Source of the DNA: Lactobacillus sp. 0.1XD8-4
GTDB lineage: Bacteria; Bacillota; Bacilli; Lactobacillales; Lactobacillaceae
Length of the DNA: 64,000 nt
Assembly: GCF_009663775.1 (NCBI RefSeq)
Contig: NZ_RDBR01000002.1
Span: 18,304 to 82,303 of the forward strand
Direction: 5' to 3'
Position 1 is the first letter of the stretch, and each line of letters starts with the position of its first letter. Made by a program: the position numbers and the translations under genes. Below, piece by piece: positions 46,316 to 54,998 of this stretch. The notes below the pieces were generated by a model. It saw only the letters and a program-made list of their open reading frames with translations. It was not told the DNA's origin and did no database searches.

Positions 46316-47065
46316 ATGAAGAAAAAGCATAAGCTTAGACGGAACAATAGTTCTAATAATAAAACATGGGAATTTATTTTAGGTCAAGTAATCACTATTA
46401 TTATTGCAATTATTGGTTGGTATTTTACTAACAAAAATACTAATTCTCAAATTCAGAATAGTTTAAACCTTCAGGCCGCACAAGAGATCATTAATGCAAG
46501 ACCATATTTAACTACTGGAATTGGTACATATAAAGAAGATGGAATTGTTGCAAATTCATTAGAAAAGATAAATCTTAAAAAATTATCTGGTAAAAAACTC
46601 TCATATATTGAGAATACGAGTTCTAATCCTATAACTGATTTAACTGTGACTCTTTCATATGTTGATGATACAGAAATCGAATATTTGTCCTATAATTATT
46701 TTAAAATAGAGAACTTAAGACCAGGGCAAAGAATATATTTGTTGAACGGCATCCCTAGCGCTTCACTAGTAAAAGAGATTAATGCCCAATTTAGTACTAA
46801 AAATGGTGAAACAATCAAAGTCTTTTATGACTTTAAGGATGAGGATAAATCTATTCCAATGGTAAATACAGAATTAAATGTTTTGCCCAAAAAATCTATT
46901 ACATATTATGATGATTCTGCAAATATTAGAAATCTAAAAAAACTAAGTGGAAATAAAGTGGAGATAAAAGATAGAAAATTACTTAAAGATTCTGATTTGA
47001 ATGATAACATAGAGAATCCTCCCGATGATAAACATATATACTTTGAAGATTATTTATTTAATTAA
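46316..47065 (+). CDS. Membrane-anchored protein of unknown function
   Basis: This 249-residue protein has a basic N-terminus, one membrane segment (about residues 19-41: FILGQVITIIIAIIGWYF) and a soluble part of about 200 residues rich in Lys, Asn, Asp and beta-type patterns. A segment such as YIENTSSNPITDLTVTLSYV suggests an immunoglobulin-like strand arrangement. There is no lipobox or sortase motif. An AAGGACAG site precedes the ATG. It is low in G+C and stands alone. I cannot assign a function; phage or host interference at the membrane is possible, without evidence. Confidence 0.65.
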   Translation: MKKKHKLRRNNSSNNKTWEFILGQVITIIIAIIGWYFTNKNTNSQIQNSLNLQAAQEIINARPYLTTGIGTYKEDGIVANSLEKINLKKLSGKKLSYIENTSSNPITDLTVTLSYVDDTEIEYLSYNYFKIENLRPGQRIYLLNGIPSASLVKEINAQFSTKNGETIKVFYDFKDEDKSIPMVNTELNVLPKKSITYYDDSANIRNLKKLSGNKVEIKDRKLLKDSDLNDNIENPPDDKHIYFEDYLFN

Positions 47066-47228
47066 ATGATGCAATTATTTAATAATAACGCTTTTCTAAC
47101 CAGGAATACTATTATTTGAGTTGGAAAAATTTCATGTCAATGTTTAGATGGTGTAACTTCGAAAGTTATCATGCAAGTCTTAGTATAGTATCTTTTTAAG
47201 TTGAAAAATAATATAGCAAACTAGAAGA

Positions 47229-47259
47229 AAATTAAAAGCCTACACCTAGATGTAGACTT
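47229..47259 (-). terminator. Terminator of the lipoprotein gene
   Basis: The arms 47237-47244 and 47251-47258 form an 8-bp stem, followed on the minus strand by TTTTAATTTTC. It lies 21 bases beyond the lipoprotein stop. Confidence 0.75.
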
Positions 47260-47279
47260 CTTTAATGAAATTTATTATT

Positions 47280-48167
47280 TTAATTTTCTTCCATATTATC
47301 AGTGATAATATCCACTGTTTGTCGTTGATTATCAGCAGTATAGAATTCTTGTTTTAATTCAGAAAGTGTTGTTGTATGTTCAATCATTTTTTGCTTATAA
47401 GCTGGTGTGTCATCACTATGATCTAATGTCCAATAAGTAACATTATTACCATCAATTTGATATTGAACATCACCGTCAGAACCATAACCAACAGTTTTTC
47501 TCCCATTATCAGCAGTTGATAATTCCATACTTGCAGTATTATTATCAGATACATCTAAAGTATCGAAGCCATTAGCTTTAGCATAGATTAGAACTGCTTC
47601 AGTTTTTTCATCAAGATCAGTTGGAGCTGCTTGTTGATTGCTATTGTTGGTATCAGCATTACTATCTAAGTTATATTTTTTAATGACTTTATCAATTTCA
47701 TCTTTTTGACTGGCATATTTACTTGCTAATTCTTGTTTGGAATAAGTTTTACTACCATTCTTATCTCCCATGCCAGATCCATCAGTATTTTCGTCGTATT
47801 TAACAGTTACGTTGTCATTATTGACAATAACGTTTACTGAATGACCAATAGGTAGCATGCCTAATGTATATACATTACCATTCTTTTTGATTTCCATACC
47901 ACTTTCAGCATTGCTATTTTTAGGAGCATTTGCTAATTCAGTTGCGCTTCTTTGAACTAGCATTAAATATCCCATAATCCCGTACTCGTTATTACTAAAT
48001 CTATCAGTTTGTGTTTTTGAACTACTTGATGATGATTTACTTGTTGCCTTTTTAGTAACTTTAACGCTACTGCTAGATGTATTCTCGGAACTTGATGATT
48101 GATTACTACATGCAGCTAAAGACATAGTAACTAAAATTGTGCTGGCAAGAACAATACTTTTTTTCAT
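47280..48167 (-). CDS. Secreted lipoprotein of unknown function
   Basis: This 295-residue protein has a lipoprotein signal (MKKSIVLASTILVTMSLAAC; lipobox LAAC, Cys20), a Ser/Thr/Lys-rich linker to residue 55 and then a soluble domain. The middle has EYGIMGYLMLVQRSATELA. A second part has TEAVLIYAKANGFDTLDVSD and ends with TTTLSELKQEFY. Such two-part lipoproteins are common in lactobacilli but I know no function for them. A GGAGG-type site precedes the ATG on the minus strand. It has its own terminator and is separated from the upstream xre gene by another. Confidence 0.8.
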   Translation of the reverse strand: MKKSIVLASTILVTMSLAACSNQSSSSENTSSSSVKVTKKATSKSSSSSSKTQTDRFSNNEYGIMGYLMLVQRSATELANAPKNSNAESGMEIKKNGNVYTLGMLPIGHSVNVIVNNDNVTVKYDENTDGSGMGDKNGSKTYSKQELASKYASQKDEIDKVIKKYNLDSNADTNNSNQQAAPTDLDEKTEAVLIYAKANGFDTLDVSDNNTASMELSTADNGRKTVGYGSDGDVQYQIDGNNVTYWTLDHSDDTPAYKQKMIEHTTTLSELKQEFYTADNQRQTVDIITDNMEEN

Positions 48168-48252
48168 AAAAACTCCTCCATTATCTTATAACACTATAGG
48201 TATACTTAAATAATCATAATAGGTGGAGTTGAATATAACAAGATAAAAAATA

Positions 48253-48295
48253 ATAGCAGGTACTACATAATTGCGAAAAGTGTAGTACCTGCTTT
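48253..48295 (-). terminator. Bidirectional terminator after the xre gene
   Basis: The arms AGCAGGTACTACA (48255-48267) and TGTAGTACCTGCT (48281-48293) form a perfect 13-bp stem flanked by A/T runs. It lies 17 bases beyond the xre stop. Confidence 0.85.
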
Positions 48296-48309
48296 ATTTA
48301 GTGGAATTA

Positions 48310-48636
48310 TTATTCTTTGTTAAGGTTTATTAATCCTAAAACGTTTTTTGAAACTTGTTCAGCTTGTTTTTCATCCATTTCATTCAAAGCTTGCCAAAGT
48401 TTCTTTTGATAAAATCCCATTTCAGCTTCATCAGTTGAGCCATGCATTAGTTTATCCATACTTGTCTTAAGTACCTCCGCTATATGTGATAGCGTCTTAG
48501 CACTGACATTATTAGCTGTTCCAACTTCTAGTCTTGAAATATAATTAATTGACAATCCAGTATTATTAGAAAGTTGTTCCTGAGTAATGCCAAGCTCATG
48601 ACGCCTGGCTCTGATGTTAGCTCCTAGATTATTCAT
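48310..48636 (-). CDS. Xre-family transcriptional regulator
   Basis: This 108-residue protein has an N-terminal HTH (IRARRHELGITQEQLSNNTG followed by LSINYISRLEVG, about residues 8-40) and a helical C-terminal part. It is divergent from the SEC10/PgrA-like gene. The gap holds a perfect 10-bp inverted repeat (48758-48789) that is a good operator candidate. It may control itself and the surface protein; this is inferred from position. Confidence 0.88.
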   Translation of the reverse strand: MNNLGANIRARRHELGITQEQLSNNTGLSINYISRLEVGTANNVSAKTLSHIAEVLKTSMDKLMHGSTDEAEMGFYQKKLWQALNEMDEKQAEQVSKNVLGLINLNKE

Positions 48637-48757
48637 TTTGAAGCCCTCATTTCATTGTTTATTTCTAGCATATTGAAGAAATACTAATAAAATAAGGCAC
48701 TGTACTTATTATTTATATCAACTTATACGCATATATAACCATAAGCACAAAAATAAT

Positions 48758-48789
48758 GTAATTATAATGGTAAAAGGTGTTATAATTAC
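48758..48789. promoter_or_regulatory. Inverted-repeat operator candidate
   Basis: GTAATTATAA (48758-48767) and TTATAATTAC (48780-48789) are perfect inverted halves with a 12-base spacer, in the gap between xre and the surface protein gene. Another imperfect repeat, CTTATACGCATATATAACC with ATAAG, is at 48722-48745. Confidence 0.5.
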
Positions 48790-48816
48790 TCCTGTATTAA
48801 GTTGATATATTCAAGA

Positions 48817-48930
48817 AAAAGTTACGTTGAATACATTATATCTACACTCGATGCAACGTAGCTTTTAGGAAAATTGTAGAATTATCAACGAATTAAATAA
48901 AAAAACACCTTCATTCTGAAGGCGGGGGAG
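48817..48930 (+). promoter_or_regulatory. Structured leader of the surface protein gene
   Basis: A 13-bp stem with one G-T pair (48817-48829 and 48854-48866, 24-base loop) and a small CCTTC-ATTCT-GAAGG hairpin (48908-48922) lie before the GGGGGAG ribosome site. The first may terminate or attenuate, and the second sits directly on the ribosome site. Function is inferred from shape only. Confidence 0.4.
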
Positions 48931-48938
48931 TAATTAGT

Positions 48939-51758
48939 ATGATGAAAGAACACATTAATTTCAACACTGTTGCTAAGGAACACAAGAAGCTATACAAGTC
49001 TGGTAAGACATGGATGGCTGCCACATTAATGACAGTAGGACTTGCTGGTGGAGCAATGTTAACAGGAACAACTACTGCTAACGCTGATGAAGTAACACCA
49101 GTTCAAAGTGCAGGTACCATTCAAGCTAGTCAACAAGCAACTGATCCAGAACTTGCTAATGCACAATCAGATGCCCAAAAGCAACAATCAACTATTGATA
49201 GTGCTAATGCTCAATTAAAGAATCAACAAAACCAATTGAGTGAAGCGCAAGGTCAACAAAGTTCTGCTCAACAAGAACTTGATCAAGCTAAGCAAGCACA
49301 ACAAGCTGCTATTCAAAATGATCCAGCAGTTAAGCAAGCTCAAGCAGATGTGAACCAAGCACAGCAACAAGTTGATAATCAACAACAAGTAGTTAATGAT
49401 GCACAAACTGCACTAAATAATGATAGTCAAAACATTCAAAGTGCTACGAGTGCTGTAAGTCAAGCTAGTCAAGCAGTTGACCAAGCACGCCAAACTGCTA
49501 CAGATGCCATTAACCAAGCTGCAGCACAACAAGCTAATGAAGCCCAAAATAAAATTGACCAGCTTGAAAGCCAAGGTAAGGCTCAAGCTAGTCAAAACTT
49601 AGATAATCAGATTAACAATGTTAGTGGTCAAGTAACAGACACACAAAATAATGTAAATAATACTAATTCAAAGATTAGTGACTTACAAGGTCAAGTCAAG
49701 GATTTACAGGATCAAGAAAAGAATACTCAAACTGATCCTAATATTAAGACAGTGCCTAATGGGGTAATTGATACTTCTAAGAGTTTGCTGGAAAATGCTA
49801 GTCGGAACAATTTGTGGGCATCAAATAATCTTGCAGAAAATAATGGAAATGTTATTCCTCAAAATATTTATGTTTCTCCTGATAATGATAAAGAAGCCTC
49901 TAATCCCAATGTAAACATTGCCCCTGATACTTCATTACCAATTTACGATAATTATTATACATCAAAATTTGATGGGGTCAATGCCCAAACAGGAATGACC
50001 GATGCACAAAAGCAAGAATTAGCTATTCTAATGATGAATGAAATTAATCATGCTCGTGAGCAAAGAGGACTGAAACCATTCACTATGACTGAACAAAAGT
50101 TTAATCAAGCTCAAGTACGTGCTAGTCAACAAAGTGCTAATGGCCTTGAACATAATGAGAACGATATTGTTTCAGCGTTTGGACGTGATCAATACGAGTG
50201 TTTAGCTTACATTGATGCAAATGGCGGTGGAAATATGTTAGGGTTACTAAATAATGCTAGTTCTACAATTTCCAACATGCTTAACGCAGATGCAAGTTCA
50301 GATTGGGGCCACCGTGAGAACTTCCTCGAAGATACTGGTGATCTAAACTATGATGCAGCATTTGGTTTCCATTATACTTATGATACTAATACTGACAGTT
50401 ATTTATATGTACTAACTTTTGATTATGATGGTCCTGCACGTAACAACACTCCAAACATGATGGATCGTATTGCACAGTACCAAGCAATGGGACCAATCAC
50501 GGGTGATGCAAAGACTGTTGATAACAGTGCTAAGATTAATAATTTGAATAATCAAATTACTGACTTACAAAACACTTTGTCTAGCCAAACTTCTAAGCTC
50601 CAAAGCTTACAAAGTCAACTTCAAAACTTACAAGCACAAAAAGCTAATGTTCAATTTGACTTGAACCAATTAACTTCGGACCAACAAACTGAATACAACA
50701 ATGCTAAGGAAACACTAGCTACAGTAAATGATTGGAAACAAGGTCAATTGTCTAATCTTGATAGCAACAGTAATGTTCAAGAAGCCTTGAACAAGTTAAG
50801 CTCAGCTAAGAGCAACCTTGAAAGTGTTAAGCAAACACAAAATGAAGATGAAGCTAAGTTACAACAAGCCAAGGATGGTTTAACAAACTTGAACCAAGTA
50901 TTAGTTACTAAGCAATCTGCACTTGATAATGCAGAACAAAAGGCTAATGCAAGTGCTAACCAAGCAGTAAAAGATGCACAAAAGAAGTTAGACACTATCA
51001 ATGGCAAGATTAATGACTTGCAAAATGCTATTGCAACTACTAAGGCAACTATCAGCAATGCTCAAACACAACTTGATAAGGATAATCAAAAGATTGCTGA
51101 CATCAAGAACAATCAAAAGCCTGCTAAGCCAGACACTGGTAAGGATGAAGGTAACAAGGGTACTACCACTCCAACTGATCCAAGTAAGGATGATAACAAG
51201 GGTAGTGAAACTACTAACCCAACCAATCCTGCTAAGCCAGATGATGGTAAGAAAGATGATAATAAAGGTACTGTTACACCATCTGAACCATCCAAGGATG
51301 GCGATCAAAAGGATCATCAAACTACTCCCGTTGAACCATCTAAGCCAAGCGATGGCAACAAGGGTAATGTAACTCCATCTGATCCAAATAAGGATAGCGA
51401 AACTACAAATCCTACTACACCATCTAACCCAACAACTCCTGCACAACCAGATACAGGTAATGCAAGTATTAGTGGTCAAGCTGGTCACAAGCCTGCTACA
51501 TCAGACAAGGGTAGTGAAGTATCTGATACCAATGCTACTAAACCAACAATTGTATTACCAACTACTGATAAAGAAAATGGTTCAGCAGTCTCTGGTGCAC
51601 AAGGACAAAATACAACTATGACTCGTGAACAATACAAAGCGCAACAAGCTAAATTGCCACAAACAGGTAATAATGACAGTAAAGCAGTAATTGCACTAGG
51701 AGTATTAGCTGGCATGTTTGGCTTTGGATTAATTACTAAAGGCAAAAAGGAATTTTAA
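48939..51758 (+). CDS. LPXTG-anchored SEC10/PgrA-like surface exclusion protein with CAP-like domain
   Basis: This is a 939-residue protein. The signal peptide is of KxYKxGKxW type (KKLYKSGKTWMAATLMTVGL), with cleavage near ANA-DE at about residue 50. Coiled coil rich in Gln/Ala spans about 65-270. A central globular domain (about 285-525) has NEINHAREQRGLKPFTMTEQ and a CAP/SCP-like pattern. A second coiled coil spans about 530-730, then a Pro/Lys/Asp/Thr repeat stalk, LPQTG and a hydrophobic tail. PgrA/Sec10 proteins are known from conjugative plasmids, where they reduce uptake of similar plasmids. Here no transfer genes accompany it. Adhesion or aggregation is an alternative role. Confidence 0.87.
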   Translation: MMKEHINFNTVAKEHKKLYKSGKTWMAATLMTVGLAGGAMLTGTTTANADEVTPVQSAGTIQASQQATDPELANAQSDAQKQQSTIDSANAQLKNQQNQLSEAQGQQSSAQQELDQAKQAQQAAIQNDPAVKQAQADVNQAQQQVDNQQQVVNDAQTALNNDSQNIQSATSAVSQASQAVDQARQTATDAINQAAAQQANEAQNKIDQLESQGKAQASQNLDNQINNVSGQVTDTQNNVNNTNSKISDLQGQVKDLQDQEKNTQTDPNIKTVPNGVIDTSKSLLENASRNNLWASNNLAENNGNVIPQNIYVSPDNDKEASNPNVNIAPDTSLPIYDNYYTSKFDGVNAQTGMTDAQKQELAILMMNEINHAREQRGLKPFTMTEQKFNQAQVRASQQSANGLEHNENDIVSAFGRDQYECLAYIDANGGGNMLGLLNNASSTISNMLNADASSDWGHRENFLEDTGDLNYDAAFGFHYTYDTNTDSYLYVLTFDYDGPARNNTPNMMDRIAQYQAMGPITGDAKTVDNSAKINNLNNQITDLQNTLSSQTSKLQSLQSQLQNLQAQKANVQFDLNQLTSDQQTEYNNAKETLATVNDWKQGQLSNLDSNSNVQEALNKLSSAKSNLESVKQTQNEDEAKLQQAKDGLTNLNQVLVTKQSALDNAEQKANASANQAVKDAQKKLDTINGKINDLQNAIATTKATISNAQTQLDKDNQKIADIKNNQKPAKPDTGKDEGNKGTTTPTDPSKDDNKGSETTNPTNPAKPDDGKKDDNKGTVTPSEPSKDGDQKDHQTTPVEPSKPSDGNKGNVTPSDPNKDSETTNPTTPSNPTTPAQPDTGNASISGQAGHKPATSDKGSEVSDTNATKPTIVLPTTDKENGSAVSGAQGQNTTMTREQYKAQQAKLPQTGNNDSKAVIALGVLAGMFGFGLITKGKKEF

Positions 51759-51813
51759 TTAGACTAATAAAGTATTAGGCTTAATATACTTACTTATCCT
51801 TTCTTAAAATAGA

Positions 51814-51866
51814 GCAATGAGATGTTGAATTATGTGTTCTTTCGCTACATCCCATTGCCTTTTTTA
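51814..51866 (+). terminator. Terminator after the surface protein gene
   Basis: The arms 51814-51825 and 51847-51858 form a 12-bp stem with one mismatch, followed by CTTTTTTATT. Confidence 0.8.
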
Positions 51867-51902
51867 TTTAATACGAGTTTTCAGTAAGGTGGATTACTAT
51901 TA

Positions 51903-52061
51903 ATGAATAAAATTAGTGAAGAAAAATTAACTATTAAAAATACTGATAAGATAGATGTTCCAGTTACAGAGTTAGAAAATAAGAATATATCAATATTTGA
52001 TATGGTTAGTGGTCAACAGATTAAAATTGATGATTGTGCTCATAAACCTAAAAAAGGTTAA
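51903..52061 (+). CDS. Small protein of 52 residues, unknown
   Basis: The frame begins MNKISEEKLTIKNTDKIDVP and ends DDCAHKPKKG. It has an AAGGTGG site about 10 bases before the ATG and coding-like composition. It has one Cys and no membrane segment. It lies between the surface protein terminator and the next small gene. It resembles a peptide precursor in size, but I see no processing enzyme nearby. I do not recognise it. Confidence 0.5.
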   Translation: MNKISEEKLTIKNTDKIDVPVTELENKNISIFDMVSGQQIKIDDCAHKPKKG

Positions 52062-52189
52062 AAATATTACTGCTTTCTTTTATGTGTTCATGCTAAAAAA
52101 ATTTTTTGAATAAATCTTTTTTTAATTAGAATAAGTTTGTTGAAGTGAATAACTTTAACAAAAAAATTAAGAAAGGATAGGTGAGATAA

Positions 52190-52501
52190 ATGTTACGAAA
52201 ACATTTACACGAAACCTATATGACTTCGTTAGTCCAATTCTTAAATAATTGGGAATATCTTTTAGTTACGAATGACAAAGCAAAAAAGACAATCACTCTT
52301 AAGCGAGGCAACAAAATTGTTGCTACTGTATTTACACCTTGTACTTTTGAAAAAACAGATGCCGAAATTGAAAAATTAGAAGCAAGCCATCAAGATGACC
52401 AATTCAAAATCAAAAATTTAAGAAAAGAAAATGAAATTCTTAAAGCTCGTCTTGAGTTGTTAGAAAAATTAAATAAAGCTAACAACAGTACATTTGAATA
52501 A
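52190..52501 (+). CDS. Small protein with C-terminal coiled coil, unknown
   Basis: This 103-residue protein has an N-terminal part with NNWEYLLVTNDKAKKTITLK, beta-like, and residues about 60-95 forming a heptad-rich coiled coil (DAEIEKLEASHQDDQFKIKN and onward). It is preceded by an AAAGGATAGGTGAG site and ended by a strong bidirectional hairpin. It probably oligomerises; no function is known to me. Confidence 0.65.
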   Translation: MLRKHLHETYMTSLVQFLNNWEYLLVTNDKAKKTITLKRGNKIVATVFTPCTFEKTDAEIEKLEASHQDDQFKIKNLRKENEILKARLELLEKLNKANNSTFE

Positions 52502-52502
52502 A

Positions 52503-52545
52503 CAAAAAACACTTAGCGACTTGAGATTGCTAAGTGTTTTTTGTT
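52503..52545. terminator. Bidirectional terminator between convergent genes
   Basis: AAAACACTTAGC and GCTAAGTGTTTT form a perfect 12-bp stem (about 52506-52517 and 52529-52540) with A and T flanks. It serves the 103-residue protein gene (+) and the exonuclease-like gene (-). Confidence 0.9.
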
Positions 52546-52549
52546 ATTA

Positions 52550-53044
52550 CTAATTTTCTTGTGCTTTACGGTTATTTTCCATTTCATGGTAGCAGAAATT
52601 GATTCCTTTAGCATAATCAATACCTGTACGTTCAAAAACATTATCAGTCAAAGGATAGCCATAATAAACACATAGGTTTTCGATCGTATCGGTGCTATCT
52701 CCTAACACTCTAAATGAATCAGCTAAATCAATAATCGTTTTATTTGCTAAGTTAATACCTTGCTTTTCTAAAAAGGAAGTTGAGCTATAGAAGGTTATAA
52801 GCGTCTCTGAGCTATCAAATATCTTTTGGATCTCTTTCTGCGACTCTTCAAACAGAGGCTCCTTAATGAGGCTCTCCGGTATGATGCCGTTGATGTTACT
52901 ATCCCAATAATCCACTTGTTTAGTATCGAATTTACGATTAAATAATACTTGGTTATTAGGATTAATAATTGTTAGGCGGATTATCTCATCTAAAGAGGCA
53001 GGACCAGTAAGATCAATCCAATAGATTAGTTCTTTATTCTTCAT
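52550..53044 (-). CDS. Degenerate DnaQ-like exonuclease fold protein
   Basis: This 164-residue protein has IYWIDLTGPASLDEIIRLTI near the N-terminus, which aligns by eye with the DEDD exonuclease opening (Asp-x-Glu-Thr-x-Gly) but lacks the Glu. TLITFYSSTSFLEKQGI stands where the His-Asn-x-x-Phe-Asp motif should be, and TIIDLADSF matches the following segment. The final His/Asp motif is not visible. Catalytic activity is probably lost. The ATG at 53044 follows GAGGTGA; a longer start at 53065 overlaps the upstream gene. It is one base after the dead recombinase gene, so they form one operon. Confidence 0.55.
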   Translation of the reverse strand: MKNKELIYWIDLTGPASLDEIIRLTIINPNNQVLFNRKFDTKQVDYWDSNINGIIPESLIKEPLFEESQKEIQKIFDSSETLITFYSSTSFLEKQGINLANKTIIDLADSFRVLGDSTDTIENLCVYYGYPLTDNVFERTGIDYAKGINFCYHEMENNRKAQEN

Positions 53045-53045
53045 T

Positions 53046-53678
53046 TTAATCACCTCGACTGGCATTGTAACTCTGATGATTAGTGGAAAGCTGCTTCATT
53101 TTGATTTGTTTTTTAATCCTATAAAGAGTTGATTTTGACAAATGAAATTTTAATTGCGTTTCAATGTAAGTATGGGCTTGAAGATACTTATATGCTTGCC
53201 GGTATAAGGGTGTGATAACACGTTTGTTACGTCCGCCAGTATTTAAGGTAGCTTGATGCTTCTTCTGTTTGATGGCTTTAGAAATGTTTTGACTACGAAG
53301 ATAATCAAGATAGTTAAGGTGAGCTAATTGAGATGCAAGTATCCAATTACTAGAATCACTATCATCACTTAAATCCATATCACTAGACTCAATTATTAAG
53401 CCTTTGTCTTCAACAATATACATAAGACAGCAAAGTTCTCTAACATTACTATATAAGCACGTTAGGGTAGGAACTACTAGAACATCCCCTTCTTGTGCAA
53501 TGGTATTAAGAAACTTACGAAGCTGGTATCGGTCTTTATTATTTTTTCTAAATACATCAGCAAAACAATTTTCGTGAGGAACTCCCATACTAAGAAGAAT
53601 GGTCGCTTGATGCTTGAAACTGTCTTCTTTGCTGATTTGATCTTTTAAGAATCCTGAAACATATCCATATTTAGTCAT
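53046..53678 (-). CDS. Serine-recombinase paralogue lacking all catalytic residues
   Basis: This 210-residue protein aligns along its whole length with the intact recombinase at 54334-54903. Its C-terminal HTH is clearly related (RVITPLYRQAYKYLQAHTYI versus RLITPHYQAAYNYLLNHTYK, both followed by an S-STL-RIKKQI segment). The catalytic opening YGYARVSTKGQ is YGYVSGFLKDQ here, so Arg and Ser are lost. The TKLDRLARN motif has become PTLTCLYSN. It therefore cannot cut DNA by the serine mechanism but may bind the same sites. The ATG at 53678 follows AAGGAG by 11 bases; the GTG at 53690 overlaps that site. Confidence 0.8.
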   Translation of the reverse strand: MTKYGYVSGFLKDQISKEDSFKHQATILLSMGVPHENCFADVFRKNNKDRYQLRKFLNTIAQEGDVLVVPTLTCLYSNVRELCCLMYIVEDKGLIIESSDMDLSDDSDSSNWILASQLAHLNYLDYLRSQNISKAIKQKKHQATLNTGGRNKRVITPLYRQAYKYLQAHTYIETQLKFHLSKSTLYRIKKQIKMKQLSTNHQSYNASRGD

Positions 53679-53857
53679 GGTGATTGCCACTCCTTTTTTA
53701 TATTTATCATTCTTTAATCTAAGAAAAAAGACTATTCAATCTAGAAAATAAAATTGAACAAGTAGAGAGGTAATAAAGTAGTGGGGATAATATGGTAATT
53801 GTTAGTTATTTTTGTATATTATTTTTATGAGAATAATGATAGTAATGCAATTAAGTG

Positions 53858-54244
53858 TGTCATGTTACGTGTCAATTTTTGCTTTACAGATAACATTTAT
53901 GTCAAGTTGGAAATTTCGATTTTTAGTACAAAATTCTTGATTTCTTTGTTTATGTCAGATTACTAATAATAACTGACACTTTTACTAACACGTGGTTAAC
54001 CCCTACTCCAAGTAGGAGTTTGAAGATTTTATGTATAGATTTAGAGAAAAATGTGTCGAGCTTAAAATTGACATGTAAATACTGTTATATCAATGCTTTT
54101 CATAGGAAAGTGTCAAGCGTGTTATTTTTTTCATGTAACTTTTTCAATTAGATAATTTTTGGAGAAAAAATAGTTAAAATATTATTGAAATATGGGATAA
54201 ACAATAATATATATAGTTTTACCTAAGCACATGACACTATGACA
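53858..54244. repeat. Cluster of TGTCA/TGACA motifs between the two recombinase genes
   Basis: TGTCA occurs at 53858, 53870, 53900, 53953 and 54111. Its complement TGACA occurs at 53974, 54069, 54232 and 54240. A CCTACT/AGTAGG palindrome is at 54002-54016. The gap 53691-54333 has no gene that I can support. It may hold binding sites for the recombinase, its dead paralogue, or both, like a resolution site. Confidence 0.5.
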
Positions 54245-54280
54245 CAAGAGTTTCAAATTACTCTTTTAACAACCCTGTAA

Positions 54281-54332
54281 AAAATTGGGGCTATTAAGTC
54301 TGAATCATCATACTTAATAGCCCCAATAATTT
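54281..54332 (-). terminator. Terminator of the serine recombinase gene
   Basis: The arms ATTGGGGCTATTAAG and CTTAATAGCCCCAAT form a perfect 15-bp stem (about 54287-54301 and 54313-54327), with T runs on both strands. It lies just beyond the recombinase stop. Confidence 0.9.
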
Positions 54333-54333
54333 T

Positions 54334-54903
54334 TTAGTTATTTTCTATTTGTTTCTTAATTCTTTGCAAAGTGGAAATAGAAATGTTAAAAGCTCTAGAA
54401 GTATCTTTATAAGTGTGGTTTAAAAGATAATTATAGGCTGCTTGGTAATGAGGAGTAATCAATCTATTTGGTCTTCCCTCATGATAATTCTTCTTATGGA
54501 GCCTAGCATATCTTTTTCCTTCTTGAGTTCTATCTACAATCATATCTCTTTCCATTTCAGCTACAGCAAGAAGGATAGTTTTAACCAACTTACCAATAGT
54601 AGAATTTTCCAATACGCCTATATTTAATACGTTGAATTTAACACCATTATTCATTAGAGGGTCAAGAATATTTAGTGCTTCTCTAGTATTCCTGGCCAAT
54701 CTATCCAATTTAGTAACAGTAATAATATCTCCATTCTTTACCTTGCTAGTGAGTTCATCAAACATAGGTCTATTTGTAGTAGTGCCAGTAAACTTTTCAA
54801 AGTAAATGTTATTTTTACTGATTCCAGCTTTTTTTAATTGACTTATTTGATCATCAAGGCTTTGACCTTTAGTTGATACTCTTGCATATCCATATTCAGT
54901 CAT
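54334..54903 (-). CDS. Serine recombinase (resolvase/invertase type)
   Basis: This 189-residue protein is a complete small serine recombinase. It has EYGYARVSTKGQSLDDQI (catalytic Ser and Arg), KNNIYFEKFTGTTTNRPMFD, TVTKLDRLARNTREAL (Asp-Arg-x-x-Arg), the long E helix (LLAVAEMERDMIVDRTQEGK) and a C-terminal HTH. Such enzymes resolve cointegrates or multimers, or invert segments, on plasmids and transposons. The ATG at 54903 follows AAAAGG; an in-frame start at 54939 is upstream of that site. Its presence suggests a plasmid-derived module within the integrated element. Confidence 0.93.
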   Translation of the reverse strand: MTEYGYARVSTKGQSLDDQISQLKKAGISKNNIYFEKFTGTTTNRPMFDELTSKVKNGDIITVTKLDRLARNTREALNILDPLMNNGVKFNVLNIGVLENSTIGKLVKTILLAVAEMERDMIVDRTQEGKRYARLHKKNYHEGRPNRLITPHYQAAYNYLLNHTYKDTSRAFNISISTLQRIKKQIENN

Positions 54904-54998
54904 TTTACCAATCCTTTTCTGAATAAACTTTATGACCACAGCTTAACTCTGTTATAGTAAGATCTGAAGGTTTATTCAGAAACTTTTAAGTTGATGAA

